Shown here: positions 32,030 through 44,639 of the stretch, one piece after another
How positions within the stretch are numbered: the stretch's first letter is position 1
Layout of the letters: each line of letters opens with the position of its first letter
Assembly: GCF_003576645.1 (NCBI RefSeq)
Contig: NC_044925.1
Location: forward strand, 17,495,846-17,559,845
Length of the DNA: 64,000 nucleotides
Direction of reading: 5' to 3'
DNA from: Ipomoea triloba
Lineage: Eukaryota > Streptophyta > Magnoliopsida > Solanales > Convolvulaceae
Notes under the pieces: generated by a model
What the model was told of the DNA's origin: nothing
Seen by the model: the letters and a program-made list of their open reading frames with translations, nothing else
Database searches by the model: none
Position numbers and translations under genes: made by a program

Positions 32030-33078
32030 CTAGCTAGATCTTACTGTTGACCCTACTACGGGGATTCTAGACTACGTGACTCGGGCTCGATCAAGGGAGC
32101 CCACAGCACCATCACCGGGTGGCGTCATACTCCGGACTCCCAATTCTTCATTCGGATGGGGCATTATATCGAACACTTGGTCTACCATTCCTCCCGGGCC
32201 TCATCCTCTCAAATTGATGGCGGGGATGTGGTTGATTAAGACTCATGTGGATCCGCTATCGCGCAATCCACACTTCCCTCCACTATACTATCTACCCCGG
32301 TCAGAAATAGAAGCAAATCAAGATAAGCATCAACCACACTAGACATTGGAACCCTAATTCATCATGTCTACAATCAATGGAAGAATTTCAACAAATTAAT
32401 CACAATAGCTAGGTTGGGGCATCCACTCCCCTTAAACTAAACTAGCCAAGCATAATCAAAATCATAAAATCAAAACAAAAGATAACAACAATGAAATCAA
32501 ATGAAAATTGCAATGAAATTAAAGAAAGGAAAAGGAGAGTAAAGATACCAATCTATTGCAAGCACTCTATTACATCTTCACCTTCCATTCCTCCAATCTA
32601 GCTAGATCTATTCCCTAAAGTAAAGAAATCCTAAACTAAGGATTTTGGGGAATTTCCCCCAAAGGGGAGAAAGAAAAATGAAATCAGATCTAAACTAGAA
32701 TTGGGATCCTCTCAAAAAAATGTTGAGGATTCACTTAAATTGTCTTCAACAGCCAAATCCTGATTTTGCTCTTAATGACCCCGTCCACGCCAGCTCCACG
32801 CGTGGAGGCCTGGCGTGGAACCACACTGGAATTGTTCCACACCAGCCTCACGCGTGGGAGAGGCGTGGGCCCTCTTGTCCTGCTTCGTTTCTTCGTTTGT
32901 TCCTTCCTTTGGCCCGAGGTCTTGTTTTGTCCTGCGGGAATGGCTTCGAAACACAACACAAAGTGGAGTTTGCAAGAACGATCACATCTGAGCATATTGT
33001 GCATGAATTGATACAAAAGAGTGTAAAAACATTGCGGTTAAGTCCTTAAACCGACCCTAAAACCCAACTACTTTTGGC
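32030..33078 (-). repeat. Athila-like gypsy LTR, minus orientation
   Basis: On the minus strand it starts TGATAAGCGCCAAAAG at 33078. It contains the CCACGCGTGGA palindrome in a TCCACGCC/GGCGTGG-rich segment (about 32785-32860) and a long T-rich tail. The LTR at 35697 has the same layout (TGATAAGC start, CCACGCGTGGA) on the plus strand. Overlapping frames on both strands here are artefacts of this GC-rich segment. Confidence 0.6.
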
Positions 33079-34908
33079 GCTTATCAAAGTTTGCACACGT
33101 AAAACATTGTTTGTCCTCAAGCAATTCTCAATCTAAACCCTAATCACTTAAGCACAAAAAATAGTTAAGTACTCTTATTGATTGATTGACCAAGCGATTC
33201 GCGGGTGTTACCGAGAAGAGATGGTGAAATCCCCCACACTATCTACCAGAAATGTTAAGCACATGCCAAATGAATTTGAAAAATATACCAAAGAAGCAAA
33301 AATCTCTAAAGGTTCAAATTAAGTACAAGAAAATCAATTCACACATTTCAAGCATGCAAACAATAGGGGGGTTCACCTTTCATTTTTGTAAGGGCTTTAA
33401 CGCCACTCATTTTTGCAATCAATTCACCTTTCATTTCAAGCATGCAAACAATAGGGGTGCCCTTAGTGGGAACGATGTGTACACTCTAACCAAACGTCCA
33501 ACCTAAATGCCAAAGCCAATATGCGTAAAATAAATGAGGGTAGGGGCATGGACCACTCCCCGCCATGGCTTGAGCGGTCGCTCTTTCTTCTCAACCCCCT
33601 CGGATCACGTCATCGGGCACCCGACTTTACATGGAGCCCCATGTTTTTTCGAACGTTAGTGCAATGGGTACCCGAATCCAAGCGGGGTGGCTCGCCTCCT
33701 CTCAATTTTCTCGTCTTCTAGAATCTCATTGGGACAATCGACTTCACGTCGATCTCTACACTTGTTTGAAGAACGGTGCAATGGTTGCCCCATCTCTACA
33801 CTCTAGGAGTGGCCATATCTTAGTCGTTTCTCATTTCTTCCAAAACAACTCCTCATGCCTTTTTCTAGGGAATCGGGATTTCTCACTAGCTCACTAGGCT
33901 CACCTTTTGCCCCATGCCCTACCAATTTAAGTTCATTTCTGGGCTTCGCTTGCATTATATTTCTCAAGTTAAAGGGTACATACTCCTACTTTGAAAGATC
34001 TTTGACTAAGGTCCTTACAAAATAAGAGGTGAACAACATGTAATCACACAAAGATTTGAACCTTTTGGTTCACAACAAATCAATTTTTAGTGCAAAGGCA
34101 ACTTCCAAAGCATATTTTAAAAATTTTTTTGGTACATAATTAAAATTTATCCTAGATAGTATCGACAATGACAGACTCCCCAAGAGTCAACACACCCCAT
34201 AAGCACAATCAATCAATCAACTCAAGCATTAGACATTATATACATGCAATGCATCCTTTCCACACTTTAAAAATCAACATCGTCCTTGTTGTGGCCATGA
34301 GAAACGGTGGAAGAAGGAGAAAGGGTCTCTCAAACCAAAATCAAGAATGCATTTCCACACTTTGAAGTGTTTTCGGGCTAGGACAAACAAATATGCAATC
34401 TTTCATAAATCAAAAATCATGTCGAACTCATCATTTGTGCATCAAAACAAACAAAACTCCAAGAAAATATTTCCACACTTTAGAGTTAAACCGAGCATCG
34501 AAATGAAAAAGGGATAAAACAATATACCAACAGAGCATATCTCTTCCTTAGACAATTCAAGCATCCTGTCAAGTCGTTGCCCCTCAAAACTTTCCTATAA
34601 CAAAGTTTAGCACAAAGAATAAAGAATATGAACGTCAACCTCTCCTACTTTTCACTTTTCTCTTTTTTATGGCTTGGGTTGCCTCCCAAGAGCGCCACGT
34701 TTAACATCCTTGCCTAGATAAAACTTCATAAATGGTAGCATCAAACAAGCTACCAAATGTTTGCAACTAAAACCAAATGAAAAGAAATCAAACAAAAGAA
34801 ATCATTATCCACAATTAACCATCAAGTAACCAAAATCCAAGCAATCAAACAAGCATTTCCCAAGGAAAAGTTTTACATCCTTCAATCTCCTTCACTTCGG
34901 TGGGTTGG
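33079..34908 (-). mobile_element. 3' non-coding region of the minus-strand Athila-like element
   Basis: On the minus strand GTTAAACGTGGCGCTCTTGG then GAGGCAACCC (about 34673-34703) is the hallmark tract following pol in Athila-type plant gypsy elements. Downstream, CATGCAAACAATAGGGG occurs twice (33352, 33440), along with TTCCACACTTT words. No intact frame. Confidence 0.6.
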
Positions 34909-35409
34909 AACGCCTATTGTCATACTCCTTTCGGAGTTGATTCATTTTCCTTCTTTGTTCTTCAAGAATCTCATGCGCTTGTCTTCTCACTCCCTTTGAC
35001 TTGCTTCCCAATCGTGTATCTTTTTCAAGCTCTCCAGATGCAGCTGGTATTGAAATATTTGCATTGGTTCCCAGTTTGTCACCTTGATAAATTGAGCCGG
35101 CACCGCAGGGAATGGTGATGACGAGGATGGTGCCGAATCATTAGGTGGCGGAACCACCAATGTAGAAAAGATTGAAGCATCGGGTGACAAGACATGGAGG
35201 TGATGGAGGCGTAGCATATGATGATGAAGGTGTCCGACGACGGGTTTGATATAGGCGGAGATGTTGAAGATGAAGATGGAGTCGAGGGTCGTGCACGTGG
35301 GATTTGTGGAGCAGTTGGAGGTCTCCTGGATGTCCCTTCTTCTTCTCTCACCTAGAGTGTGCGGTACCGTTGGGCCGACCCCAAAAGAGTAAAGAAAAAC
35401 ACCTAACAA
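34909..35409 (-). pseudogene. Relic of an Athila-type retroelement protein C-terminus
   Basis: A minus-strand 140-codon frame (34987-35409) includes VVPPPNDSAPSSSSPFPAVP and NWEPMQIFQYQLHLESLKKI. After a frameshift, RRQAHEILEEQRRKMNQLRK and EYDNRRSNPPK end in a stop at about 34909. The Pro/Ser-rich then coiled-coil arrangement next to the GGAGGCAACCC tract fits the last part of Athila-like polyproteins. Assignment rests on context. Confidence 0.45.
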
Positions 35410-35696
35410 AACATCGAGTCTACCACCTCGACAACCAAAATTTTGGGCTAAAAATTAATAAGATTGTCATGAGGATTGCCTGTTGAATCGTACGTAGTAT
35501 GCTAGTATTTTAGGCACAAAGGGCAATGAAGCCAACAGGTTGCGAGCTGAGGGCTTTTTCTTACCCACCAACTGCTGACGTAGATGGCGGACCTCTTCGT
35601 TGACCATTGAATGCATAGTTTGTGTTTTTGTTCTACTGTCGAAGAAAGATGAAACATTCTTCTCCTCCCTTCAACAGTTAGCAACGACTTGGCAGT
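35410..35696. other. Retroelement debris
   Basis: No recognised motif; lies between the relic frame and the plus-strand LTR. Confidence 0.35.
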
Positions 35697-36985
35697 TGAT
35701 AAGCACCCAAGATAACTAGGAATGAGGGTCTAATTTGGGGAGAACTAAGATTGATTAGTATCCTTTTGTGATTAACTTATGGCATTTTATGCTCTAATGC
35801 GTAGATCTCGTGCAAAGCTATCTCTTTGGTGTTTTAGAATGTTTTTGCAGGTCCCGGGAGCCATTAGGCGAAGCATAAGAACATAACGGGTAATCAAAGC
35901 AAAGAAGAAGTCCTGGGACGGGCTTGAGGACACCAACACACGTGGAACCGGCGTGGATCAAATCCAGTACCTATCCACGCCGGCACTCCACGCGTGGACG
36001 TGAACTGTGGAAGGAAAAATAAAAAAGACAATTTTGGGAAGTCTATTTAAGGGATCTAGTTAGTAATTTACAGGAGGTTAGATCATTTTTCAGATTTACA
36101 TTTCTAGATTTACAATTCTTAGTAGAGAGCATTTTAGAGAGAGAAATATCTAGAGTTCCAATTGTTGAAGGATTGAATATCAAAGTGGATTTGAAGATTG
36201 TAATTCATGTTTGCTAGGCGGATTCTACTCTTAATCTAGTTTTCATTTCATTTCTTATTTCAATTTACATTTCTCTAGTTTGATTTAGGTTTGTGATTTT
36301 GAATCCATGAATATGTGTTGCTAATTTCCTCTAGGGATTGAATTGTGTGATGTTATGCTTGCCTAGTGTGGATTCTCATTTCTAATTGTGGAAGTTGCTT
36401 CATTCTATGTTGGAGACCTATCCTTGGTTTTGATTGTTGATTTGGTTTAATTCTAAGTGATTTGGTCGATCTCTTAGGAGTTTGAGGCCTTGATCTAATC
36501 ATGATTGTTGATTAGAGTTAAGGACTAGCTTTTGCAATCATAGATCCTATGGAATTTCATGTGAAGAATAGTAGGAAGGTGTGAAGCATAGGTGTTCAAT
36601 AAAATGTCTCTTAGAGCCTTGGTTACCTAACAAGTATTCATAAGCCTAAGAAGCCTTAGTACACTAATTGTGGGAGATGATTGTGAGATCACACCCTTGA
36701 ATAGCCAACATAGTTCATGAGGCATCATAACTAGCATAATTCATTCCCTTACTTATTATAACTTGTTATTTCACATTCGTTTACTTCATTTGATCATAAT
36801 CCACATTTACAAATGTTACTCTACGCACCTCGACAACCTCATATGTTCCATTATGCAATTTGTTTGAATAAGAGCTAAACAATCTTCCGCATTACTTCCT
36901 TTGAGACCGACACTCGGGGAGTCTTGACTCTTCATTTTATTCTTTCGAAAACTCCTACATTCAAACCACCACAAACTACATACTT
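35697..36985 (+). repeat. Athila-like gypsy LTR, plus orientation
   Basis: Starts TGATAAGCACCCAAG, has CCACGCGTGGA (about 35988-35998), GTCTATTTAAGGGATC (possible TATA region) and ends near GAGACCGACACTCGGGGAGT, typical of the LTR end of these elements. It faces away from the minus-strand LTR at 33078, so the two belong to different copies or to an inversion. Confidence 0.6.
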
Positions 36986-38340
36986 TCAGTAGTGATTGGG
37001 CTTATTTCTAGGCTCTCTGATTGGCTCGAGTATCTTTTCGACTCAACCGTTCAATCAATCGTGCACTGAGCAAATATACCTCTCGCCAAGCCTATCAAAA
37101 GCTGAAGGAGCAAGCGCTCCCAGGTTCAACCGAGTACGCATAGAGGGTCAAATATCTTCTCAAGTGACTTGACACTATGTTGAGTTCGTCACTTGTTCAA
37201 ATGGGGAGTGGGCACTTGTTTAGCAATATAAGTAGCACTCTCCTCCTTTTCTCGTTCACACGTGTCTAACTTTCAGTTCCTGACATCCGCCAAGGTGCGC
37301 CTCAAAAGTTGCATGGGGTTAGCACTTAGGCTGGTGGTAGTCCACGTGGCGTCCTCATCACTCAGTCATCGTTGGAGATGTGGGTCGAATGGCAATGGGA
37401 GTCATCCAACTACTCTCGAGAGTTTTGGTGACTAAGCCGTTAACATATATAAATCATGACAGGCTTGGTTGCGGGCTTTAGAGCAGGCATCGAGTTGGGT
37501 TATCCTGGTATTGATCATGTTGATTGGTTGGAGCAACGAGCAAGTAGCAAATTGGTACACAAAAGTTAAGGATAGAGACACGAACTTTTACTTGATCCTC
37601 ATAATGTTGATTTTGTGACTAGCAGGTAATCAACCGACTGACCAACACAACTAAATAGGTACTAGGACAAATTGTGAAGCAAAGATAAAGTGAAAGAACT
37701 ATAACAGAGAAAATATTATTACTTGGAAACTGTTCGACCCCTTACCTAGTGCCTAGGGGGTATTTATACACTAAATGACCAATTAAATTACCATATTAAT
37801 GCCCCATAATTATGCCTAATGATTATAGGGAACATTGCTTTGCTATATGATCAACTGACTGACTGCTTTACTGATCGACTATATTCCCGACTGCCTAAAC
37901 CGACTGGGTGTACCTAGCCCCAAATCCATCGAAGCCCATTTTCCATTTGGGTTGGGTCAAAGTATATTCGAATTCTCTAAAGATGATTATGAATTTTTAT
38001 ATATTATATGTTCAGAATAGATAAGGTGTGAATGAGAAATTGATTTTCAAAGTTTACCAATTGATTTGATGAGAAAAATGAAATTTAAAAAATTTGTCCC
38101 ACATTTGAAACGTAAGTGAGCTTGTACTAATATAAATATAATTCAGATTTTTAATAAAAAAGAATGTTTAAATTGTATTATAGAGAGGCGGCTAAAAGCT
38201 TATCGTAACTGAATATTTGGGAATATAATTTTCAAAGACCTACAGTTTTTGTATAATATTCAGATAAGATTCAACAAGAGAAAAAGGAAAAGAAATGAAA
38301 AATGTAAATGTATTCGTCTAAATATAAATATAGTACTGAT
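36986..38340. other. Intergenic DNA with unidentified retroelement-like stretches
   Basis: 36990-37760 has balanced base composition unlike its AT-rich surroundings and is probably old retroelement DNA (CCGACTGACC / GACTGACTG words near 37640, 37860). 37980-38340 is the AT-rich 3' flank of the GUX gene. No coding sequence was recognised. Confidence 0.4.
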
Positions 38341-38351
38341 AGATCATAGAT

Positions 38352-41300
38352 CTAAGCTTTGAATTCCCTGTTCATTTTGGGAATGGGTGCGCAGAACTCC
38401 CGGAGCCCTTCCGGCATTTTATTGTACACTTGCCGCCACCGCTGAAACGCCGAGTCGCTGGCAAACTTCTGGTACGCCACCTTATCCCAATTGCAATCAT
38501 AATCTTGGCTACATTTCCAGGGCTTCAACCCCAAATAGTGAATGGCGTACACGTCCTCAGGAAGCGCGTGTTGATTCCCAGAAGCTCCCGTGAAAACCTT
38601 GAGGCGATTCACTCTCATCGGCAAACGGTGCCACCACGCGAACATTTCGTTCAGGAAACCCTGGTCGCCGCCGTTGTACGAAACGACGTCGGGCCTCTTC
38701 TCCATTAGGGATTCGAATGTGCACTTGGAGGGCTCCACGATCATCACCCCGGAGTTGAACAAGTGGCCGTGGTTCTTGGCGGCGGACAGCTCCGGGTAGA
38801 CGAAGAACTCGTCCATGTTTTTGAAGACTACGACATCGGAGTCCACGAACATGGCTTTCTCGTACTCTGTCAGCTGCTCCCATATCCTCAGCTTGCTGTA
38901 GTTCCACTCGTTGTAGGCGTGATTCTTGGCGTGGGGGCTTCGGATCCGTTGGATCGGCTTGATCTTCCAGCCCGCTTGCTGGAGAGCTCGGAGGGATTTC
39001 GGGGAGATTGAGGAATCTGCTAGGAGGATTAGATCTCTGGTTGAGTTGGATTGTATGATGCTTTGAGCTAATGTAATTGCCCCGCACACATAGGCTTCGG
39101 ATGAGTGGAGAACTGTCACGTAGGCTTCTCTTGGTTTGTAGATTCTTCTTTTTGCTGCTATTAACCCATATCTTCTCCATATTTCTTTTCCTGATCCAAT
39201 TATTTACAGATTAAGAAATGGTAAACACTGCACCTTAGTGTTACAACCCCTACTTCCAAATTTAATATTAAAAAAAAAAACAAATTCTATTTTTCGTTCT
39301 CAACTATTGTGGTATTATTTTTTTTTTTTTGAAAACACTATTGTGGTATTATTAAATTTAGTATTTTTGTTTAATTTTATGTCATTATATATATCCTTAA
39401 CTTTATTCGGTTGTTGCGCGTAACATGTAATTTCTAATTCCCTGTTTAAGCTTTTTGATCCAACATGTAGTTTCTTTCTCTCTTGATAAACTCTTTTAAT
39501 TAAATGGTGAAATTATAATAGAAAAACACAATTTTAAAAGGATAACTAATTGTAGTAAGCAAATGAAAATCAAAGATATAATAAGGCAAACTTGAAATAG
39601 TATGATTAAGTGTGACAATAGTATAATAGTATAGGATTAAAAGTAGAATTTACTTTTTAAAAAAAAAATCATCCATCCAAAAGTGGATGGAAACACCCGT
39701 GTTTAAAAACATCAAAAAAAAAATTTTTAAATGTCCATCCACGGTAAGTAAGAATGGCAACATAGGAACGACGAGGGCAAGGACGGGAGGTATACTCTGA
39801 TCCCTTGTCTCCATCCATGAAACTCTGATCCACTCAACATCCCTGTCTCCGCAAGGGATAGGAGATCTTTCCCCACCCTATCCCCTATCGGGAATTTTTA
39901 AGAAGGGAGAAATCTCTATTCCTAGTCAGCCCCTAATTAAATTAGTACAACTTGAGAATAACCCCATCCAAGTTAGTCAAGTTGTTGGCTTGGTAACCAT
40001 CAGGTTTAATTCTAAGTTTGACTCCCAGTGAGAGCGATTTATTGATGACCTTCTTAGTTTGAACAAATAAAATATGAGCAACCTAGGCTGGTTTACCACT
40101 TTTTGATCCTTTGATGGTTAAGGTCACAAGACAAAGTTCATCTTGTACACACCTTTGAGTACGTAATGACTGCAAGTTTTCTTCGTCACGCAAATATTGA
40201 AGCAAAGAATCAAATAATAAGTTTTTAAATTCAAAATTTTTTAAATCTTCATCGAATCCTCAAATTCGAAATGCCAAATATAAAATCTAAACAATCTTTA
40301 TACAAATAAGAAAACAAATACTACACAACTACAAAATGGCAACACATCTAATATCTAATAAGTATCTACAAATCTAATAAGAGTAAATGAAGGTTGACCC
40401 CCTTTATGTATGTCTAATTTTCCGTTACTTTTTTTATACATTATACTTAAGAGTTGAACTATACAATTTTTAGACAAAATATCACTACCGTTATAACTTT
40501 TATTATCTTTTTTTAATTACAGTTACCATGTGCATGCATTCACCATATCTTTTATTATATTCTTCAACTTTCAATTGGTAATAATATACAAAGACTTATA
40601 TTAGAGAAATTTAATAATGCCATAGAAAATTTTAAAATTAGCCAGAAATTTTTTATCACCTTGTAATTGGAAGAAAATATCATTGGCAAAATAATTTGTG
40701 AATAATTGACATGTAATAATTTCCAACCACCCCAGTCAATTGGAAAGTGATTTAAATTTTAATTTTTTTTCAACAAAATTTGTTCGTCAAAAATTACTAA
40801 TTTCCTTCCATCAAGGATGATACAAATTAAATAAGAAGACAGAAAAGTTATCAGTTCTTAAATTTTAATAGATAGATTCTTGTTTAATGTTGGGTACGGG
40901 ATTAGCTCATTACCGTATTAGGAGGTAAAATTAGGAAGGCAAATAACATTACTCTAATAATAAATAATAATGATAAATAAAAAAGGATAATTATATTACT
41001 ATAAATAATAAGTAAAATTTAATTACATACCTTGTTCAGCGAACGGACGAGCAAGTTGGCAAGAACCAACAGGCATAACGAGCTTTTGCTTCAATTTTGT
41101 TAAGCTCGGCTTATAAATTCTAACATCTTTTTGATGCCACAGCAAATCATTACATCGAAAAATCTCAAACATCGGTTCACATTCGCCGATAAACACTGCG
41201 TAACCTGTTTGGTGAACATCGTGATTATTCCACCCGCATTTCACCAACAAGTTAGCAACTATCAAGTTCACTTGTAACCTATAAACATCTCTTGTACTAT

Positions 41301-41757
41301 TGCGACCACATGGCACCCTCGCCACCACCACATCGAGCTTCTTGTACTTTCCAAGGTCCGGAATGGGAACCGTTGGGCACTCATGTTGGCCCATAGCGTT
41401 GTCCTCATCAATCCACCCAGGAAACAAGTGATTCCACTCAATTTTTTCAGAGACACGTTGGAATTTCACGTTTACTATATCCACATTTTCCTCGTGTAAT
41501 AATCCACCCTGAAATTTCACATTCACCAAACCAATTCTCATCTTCCTATCTATGAATTTGTTTGCCAAGAACTTATACCAACTTGGTAATTCCCTAAGAT
41601 TTCTATGGGAATTTCGAGAGAGATAGCCATTGAATTGGGGAAGAAGACGATGTGAGCTAGAATGCAAAGTACAGGTCAGGTGGAGGGCAAGTAGGGAGAG
41701 AATGAGGAGAAGAAGTAGGAAACATTTGTGCTTTGTTAGATAAGGCTTAGGAGACAT
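38352..41757 (-). CDS. GUX-type xylan glucuronosyltransferase (GT8), intact copy C
   Basis: Two exons on the minus strand, 41031-41757 and 38352-39190, split by a 1.84-kb GT/AG intron in phase 1, encode 521 residues. Arabidopsis GUX4/GUX5-like proteins are, from memory, somewhat longer (about 550-570). Start MSPKPYLTKHK; Leu-rich signal anchor at residues about 11-27, as in Golgi type II enzymes. A GUX-specific N-terminal region contains ELPSWYKFLANKFIDRK and GECEPMFEIFRC. The GT8 domain begins AYVTVLHSSEAYVCGAITLA; metal-binding DSD at 359-361; NSG at 388-390; GGDQGFLNE at about 416-424; HYLGLKPW at 460-467 supplies the second metal ligand. The family adds glucuronic acid from UDP-GlcA to the xylan backbone of the cell wall. 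A TATAAATA (41802-41809) lies 45 bp upstream of the ATG. The exact GUX number and acceptor are not certain. Confidence 0.92.
39191..41030 (-). other. Intron of GUX copy C
   Basis: GTATGT...TCAG intron, AT-rich. It holds a SINE-like segment at about 39962-40165 and a GC-richer tract at 39760-39920 of unknown origin. Copy A has its intron at the same position, but 746 bp long. Confidence 0.85.
39962..40165 (+). mobile_element. SINE-like segment in the GUX intron
   Basis: A-box-like TAGTCAAGTTGTTGG (39974-39988) and B-box-like AGTTTGACTCC (40015-40025), spaced as in tRNA-derived SINEs. Then GAGCAACCTAGGCTGGTTTA, shared in part with 24720-24790 and 29050-29090. Termini not defined. Confidence 0.45.
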
Positions 41758-41801
41758 TTTTAGCTTGTTGAACTGAATAAAATGTTGTGCCCTGGTGCAC
41801 A

Positions 41802-41809
41802 TATTTATA
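41802..41809 (-). promoter_or_regulatory. TATA box of GUX copy C
   Basis: TATAAATA on the minus strand, 45 bp from the ATG and conserved with copy A. The in-frame upstream ATG at 41802 overlaps it, so translation should start at 41757. Confidence 0.75.
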
Positions 41810-42421
41810 CATGAGTTATGAATATTTTAACCAAAAGAAATTAACACCAAAATGGAAAACGAAAACTGAATGATTGCATGAATTTGTTGGTACGTTTTAG
41901 GGTATCCAATAATTGGTATACATTAATGGCCTGTTCGTATTCAATTTATTGCCTTATTGGTTGTAATTAATTTTCATAAATCATATTAAACACAACCACA
42001 TTTTCTAACGAATTAAACACAACCACATTATACAATTTATTCAAATTTAGTCCACCTACATCTGAGTGCTCTCAACCAGTAAAAAAATTATCTAGATTGG
42101 TATCCGAATATTATACTTAAATTAGGATCCATTTGAAAATCCTGAAATGGTTTTTGGAATATTTTTTAGATTTTTCCGTTTTTGGCTATTGACAAAAAAT
42201 ACTCATTTTGGTCAAAGGAAAAATAATCCGTTTTAGAAAAAAAAACGTCTTCCAAGATTTTAACTCAAAACACGTTTTTCATATTATTATCTTACATTCA
42301 GTTTTCTCTTTTTCCTTCGCTCTAAGTGGTGTCAAATGGTATATTTATAAATTTATGTATTTAATGTTATTATAATAAGTCACAAGTTAAAAATTACTTG
42401 TTCACATTTTCAAATTAAAAT
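41810..42421. other. Upstream flank of GUX copy C
   Basis: The first 60 bp or so keep homology with the other copies (CAAAAGAAATTAACACCAAA). The rest is AT-rich with no recognised element. Confidence 0.5.
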
Positions 42422-43157
42422 TGATGGGGTCATGAGACCCCGAGGCCCATTTTATTGGATAAGCCTTGGCCCAAGTGGGGGTGGTGAAGGAAAGGGGCTG
42501 GGTGCAAATCTTGTTGGGCTACGAAGACATGTGACGTGGACGGCAGGGGTAGAAGCAAACAGGCAGGGGATATTAGATTGGGCCAGGCCTTGAGGCATGG
42601 GGTAGGCACCACTGCACCAGGAGGGTGACGAAGCCGTATGAGAGGTCGGCCAGGGTGCATGGCGGTTGCTGGTACGTGGTGGCATGAGGTGTGGTAGCCG
42701 GGTGTGCATAGTGTGCACGGGGTGCTTGGCGAGGGTGCGTGCATGACTGGCGTGCGTGTCAGGCATAGGGTGCCTGGTGGGGGGTTTAGGGACACGTGTG
42801 TGGTGCATGTTAGTCTTGGAACAATATAAAGGGGGGTGGGGTTGTGGTGTGTTTAAAGGATCACTCAGGACACTACCGCTTCTCTGGTCAAGTGGTCTAG
42901 GTCTTCTCTCTCTCGTGGGCGTGCCAGGGTTTGAGTCTTGTTAGTACATATTTAGTTCTATTTTATTTATTAGTTCCCTAGCTTGTTTATTTATTTATTT
43001 ATGTACTCTTTGGGCTATCGTTTTGGGCCAATATCTCGGGCTTTGTACGTGCGCTTTTGGGCGTAGCACCCCACGTAATAAAACTACTTTCTTCCTACCC
43101 CCCATTCTGTACCCCTATACCCAGTTTATGGTGGGCTCGGTCCCAATAAAACCATCA
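42422..43157 (+). repeat. gypsy LTR with tRNA-like module
   Basis: Starts TGATGGGGTCATGAGACC and ends ...AAAACCATCA just before TTGGCGCCGTCTG. It has CAATATAAAGG (about 42821, TATA) and then an A-box-like TGGTCAAGTGGTC (42885-42897) and a B-box-like AGGGTTTGAGTC (42926-42937). Related to the minus-strand element at 15347-18062. Frames at 42430-42808 on the minus strand are LTR sequence. Confidence 0.8.
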
Positions 43158-43175
43158 TTGGCGCCGTCTGTGGGG
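43158..43175 (+). other. gypsy primer-binding-site region
   Basis: TTGGCGCCGTCTGTGGGG follows the LTR directly. TGGCGCC starts are typical of Tat/Athila-class plant gypsy elements. Confidence 0.7.
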
Positions 43176-43449
43176 AACACTACGAAAAGCATGTGTTCCT
43201 AGTTTCTACCCGTTGTTTGCAACATTGAAGAGTCATCATTCTTGAATTCTCTGGCTAGGAAGATAGTTTTTAAGCAAACCTCAATTTCGCTATTTGACCT
43301 GGAGTGTTTCAAGAAGTAGGGTGTTGATCATGCAGACTAGTTAAGTGCTACTTGATCATCACCTAAAATGAATTTGATTTTCACATGCTGTTAAAAAGCA
43401 TGCGTTCCTAGTTTCTACTATTTCCCTTTACACAATCAAACCTCGAGAT

Positions 43450-44600
43450 ACGCCAAAATGGCCGAGTCACAAAGCCAACATTCCCTGGACCCCTAAAAAC
43501 ACCTTAATAAGCAAGTCGGGGGTCAGTCTGATTCACAAAGGTCGGTTCCCCATCTAGAGCACATGAGGAGTCTGGCTGGTACCTTTGCCATCATTGGTGA
43601 CCTTGCCATCGGTGTGACCAATCAAGGCTCCTCGGCGATCGAACCTAGTGTCCAACCTTTAGCGCATGAGATCGCCAATGTCATTGGCAACTGGGCCGCC
43701 CAGCAGCAAAGGGTGGCGCACCCCGACCCGACTAGGCAGTCGACTATTGGCCCGAACACCCAGGAAAACCCTCCTCCCATCTGGCTCGACACTTCGTAGG
43801 CTAGAAGGAAGGCCCGCTAGTGATAGGGCCTCAACGCGGACGACGCAAAGCTGCAGTTAGGGGCGAGATGAGCAGACCCCCGAGGGATGTGTTAGAGCTC
43901 ATCTTCGAGGAAGTCATGGGCGAAAGTACTAATCACAACCCGATCATGAGGGGGACACAGGTTGTTAATGCACACGGTGAGACTTAGGTAACCCTTCCCG
44001 ACGGATCGGATGACAGGATTAACGCTAAAATTGAAGAGTTGGTTCAGTGGAAAGAACAAGGTAATTTAGAGATAAGCCCAAAAATCGCTATCACCCCACC
44101 CTTTACGCCAAGGATTATGAATGAACCCTTCCCCGTTGATTTCAAGTCGTCTAGCATCCAACGGTTCGATGGGGTAGGGGATCTCTAGGAGCATGTCTTG
44201 ACCTACCAAGCTACTATAATGCTAATGGGAACCACATAGGCAGTTATGTGTAGAGCTTTCTTTACAACCCTAGGGGGATCGGCTCAGCACTGGTTCGCGA
44301 ACTTAACAAGAGGATCAATTGACTTTTTCCATGACTTGGCAGTGAGATTTATCACCCACTTTTGAGGGGCAGAAAGAATAAAAAACATTTCACTTACCTG
44401 ACCACGGTGAAACAGAAGGCAGGTGAAACTTTAACTGATTTTCTCACCCGTTGGCGAACTGGTGTAGCAGAGGTTGACGAGATAGACGACAAGTCCGCCA
44501 TTATCATGTTCATTGAAGCTTTAAGGGCTGGTTCTTTTAGAGTTTTCTATTAGGAAGGATTCAACCTCTTTTACAATGAGGAAAATGAGAAACTACTATA
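43450..44600 (+). pseudogene. gypsy gag relic (Retrotrans_gag domain)
   Basis: After the leader, frames starting near 43460 include RSLAGTFAIIGDLAIG. Later, PRIMNEPFPVDFKSSSIQRF and, with stops in between, TTLGGSAQHWFANLTRGSID, then TTVKQKAGETLTDFLTRWRT and IIMFIEALRAGSF. The pattern (xWFxxLxxGSIxSFxxL...FxxxFxxxKxxSLFxxxQxxxESLxxFLxRFxxE) is the gag domain of Tat-type elements. Several in-frame stops (for example near 44188, 44240 and 44362) and a loss of everything after gag show it is dead. Confidence 0.8.
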
Positions 44601-44639
44601 GTCAATGGTGTGTAAGTTTATGGTTGTTGGTTCCTCTAT

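Noticed and set aside
32735..33049. Overlapping frames of 67-109 codons on both strands
   Set aside because: They coincide with the GC-rich, palindromic part of an Athila-like LTR.
34987..35409. A novel His/Pro-rich gene
   Set aside because: Its neighbour tract GGAGGCAACCC and downstream coiled-coil end fit an Athila-type retroelement relic better than an independent gene.
38557..39180. A 207-codon minus-strand frame overlapping GUX exon 2
   Set aside because: It is an alternative frame of the GT8 exon (Arg-rich, no domain). The true frame carries DSD, GGDQGF and HYLGLKPW.
42885..42937. Possible tRNA gene
   Set aside because: A and B boxes are present, but no acceptor stem or anticodon arm can be paired, and it lies inside an LTR; kept only as a tRNA-like module.
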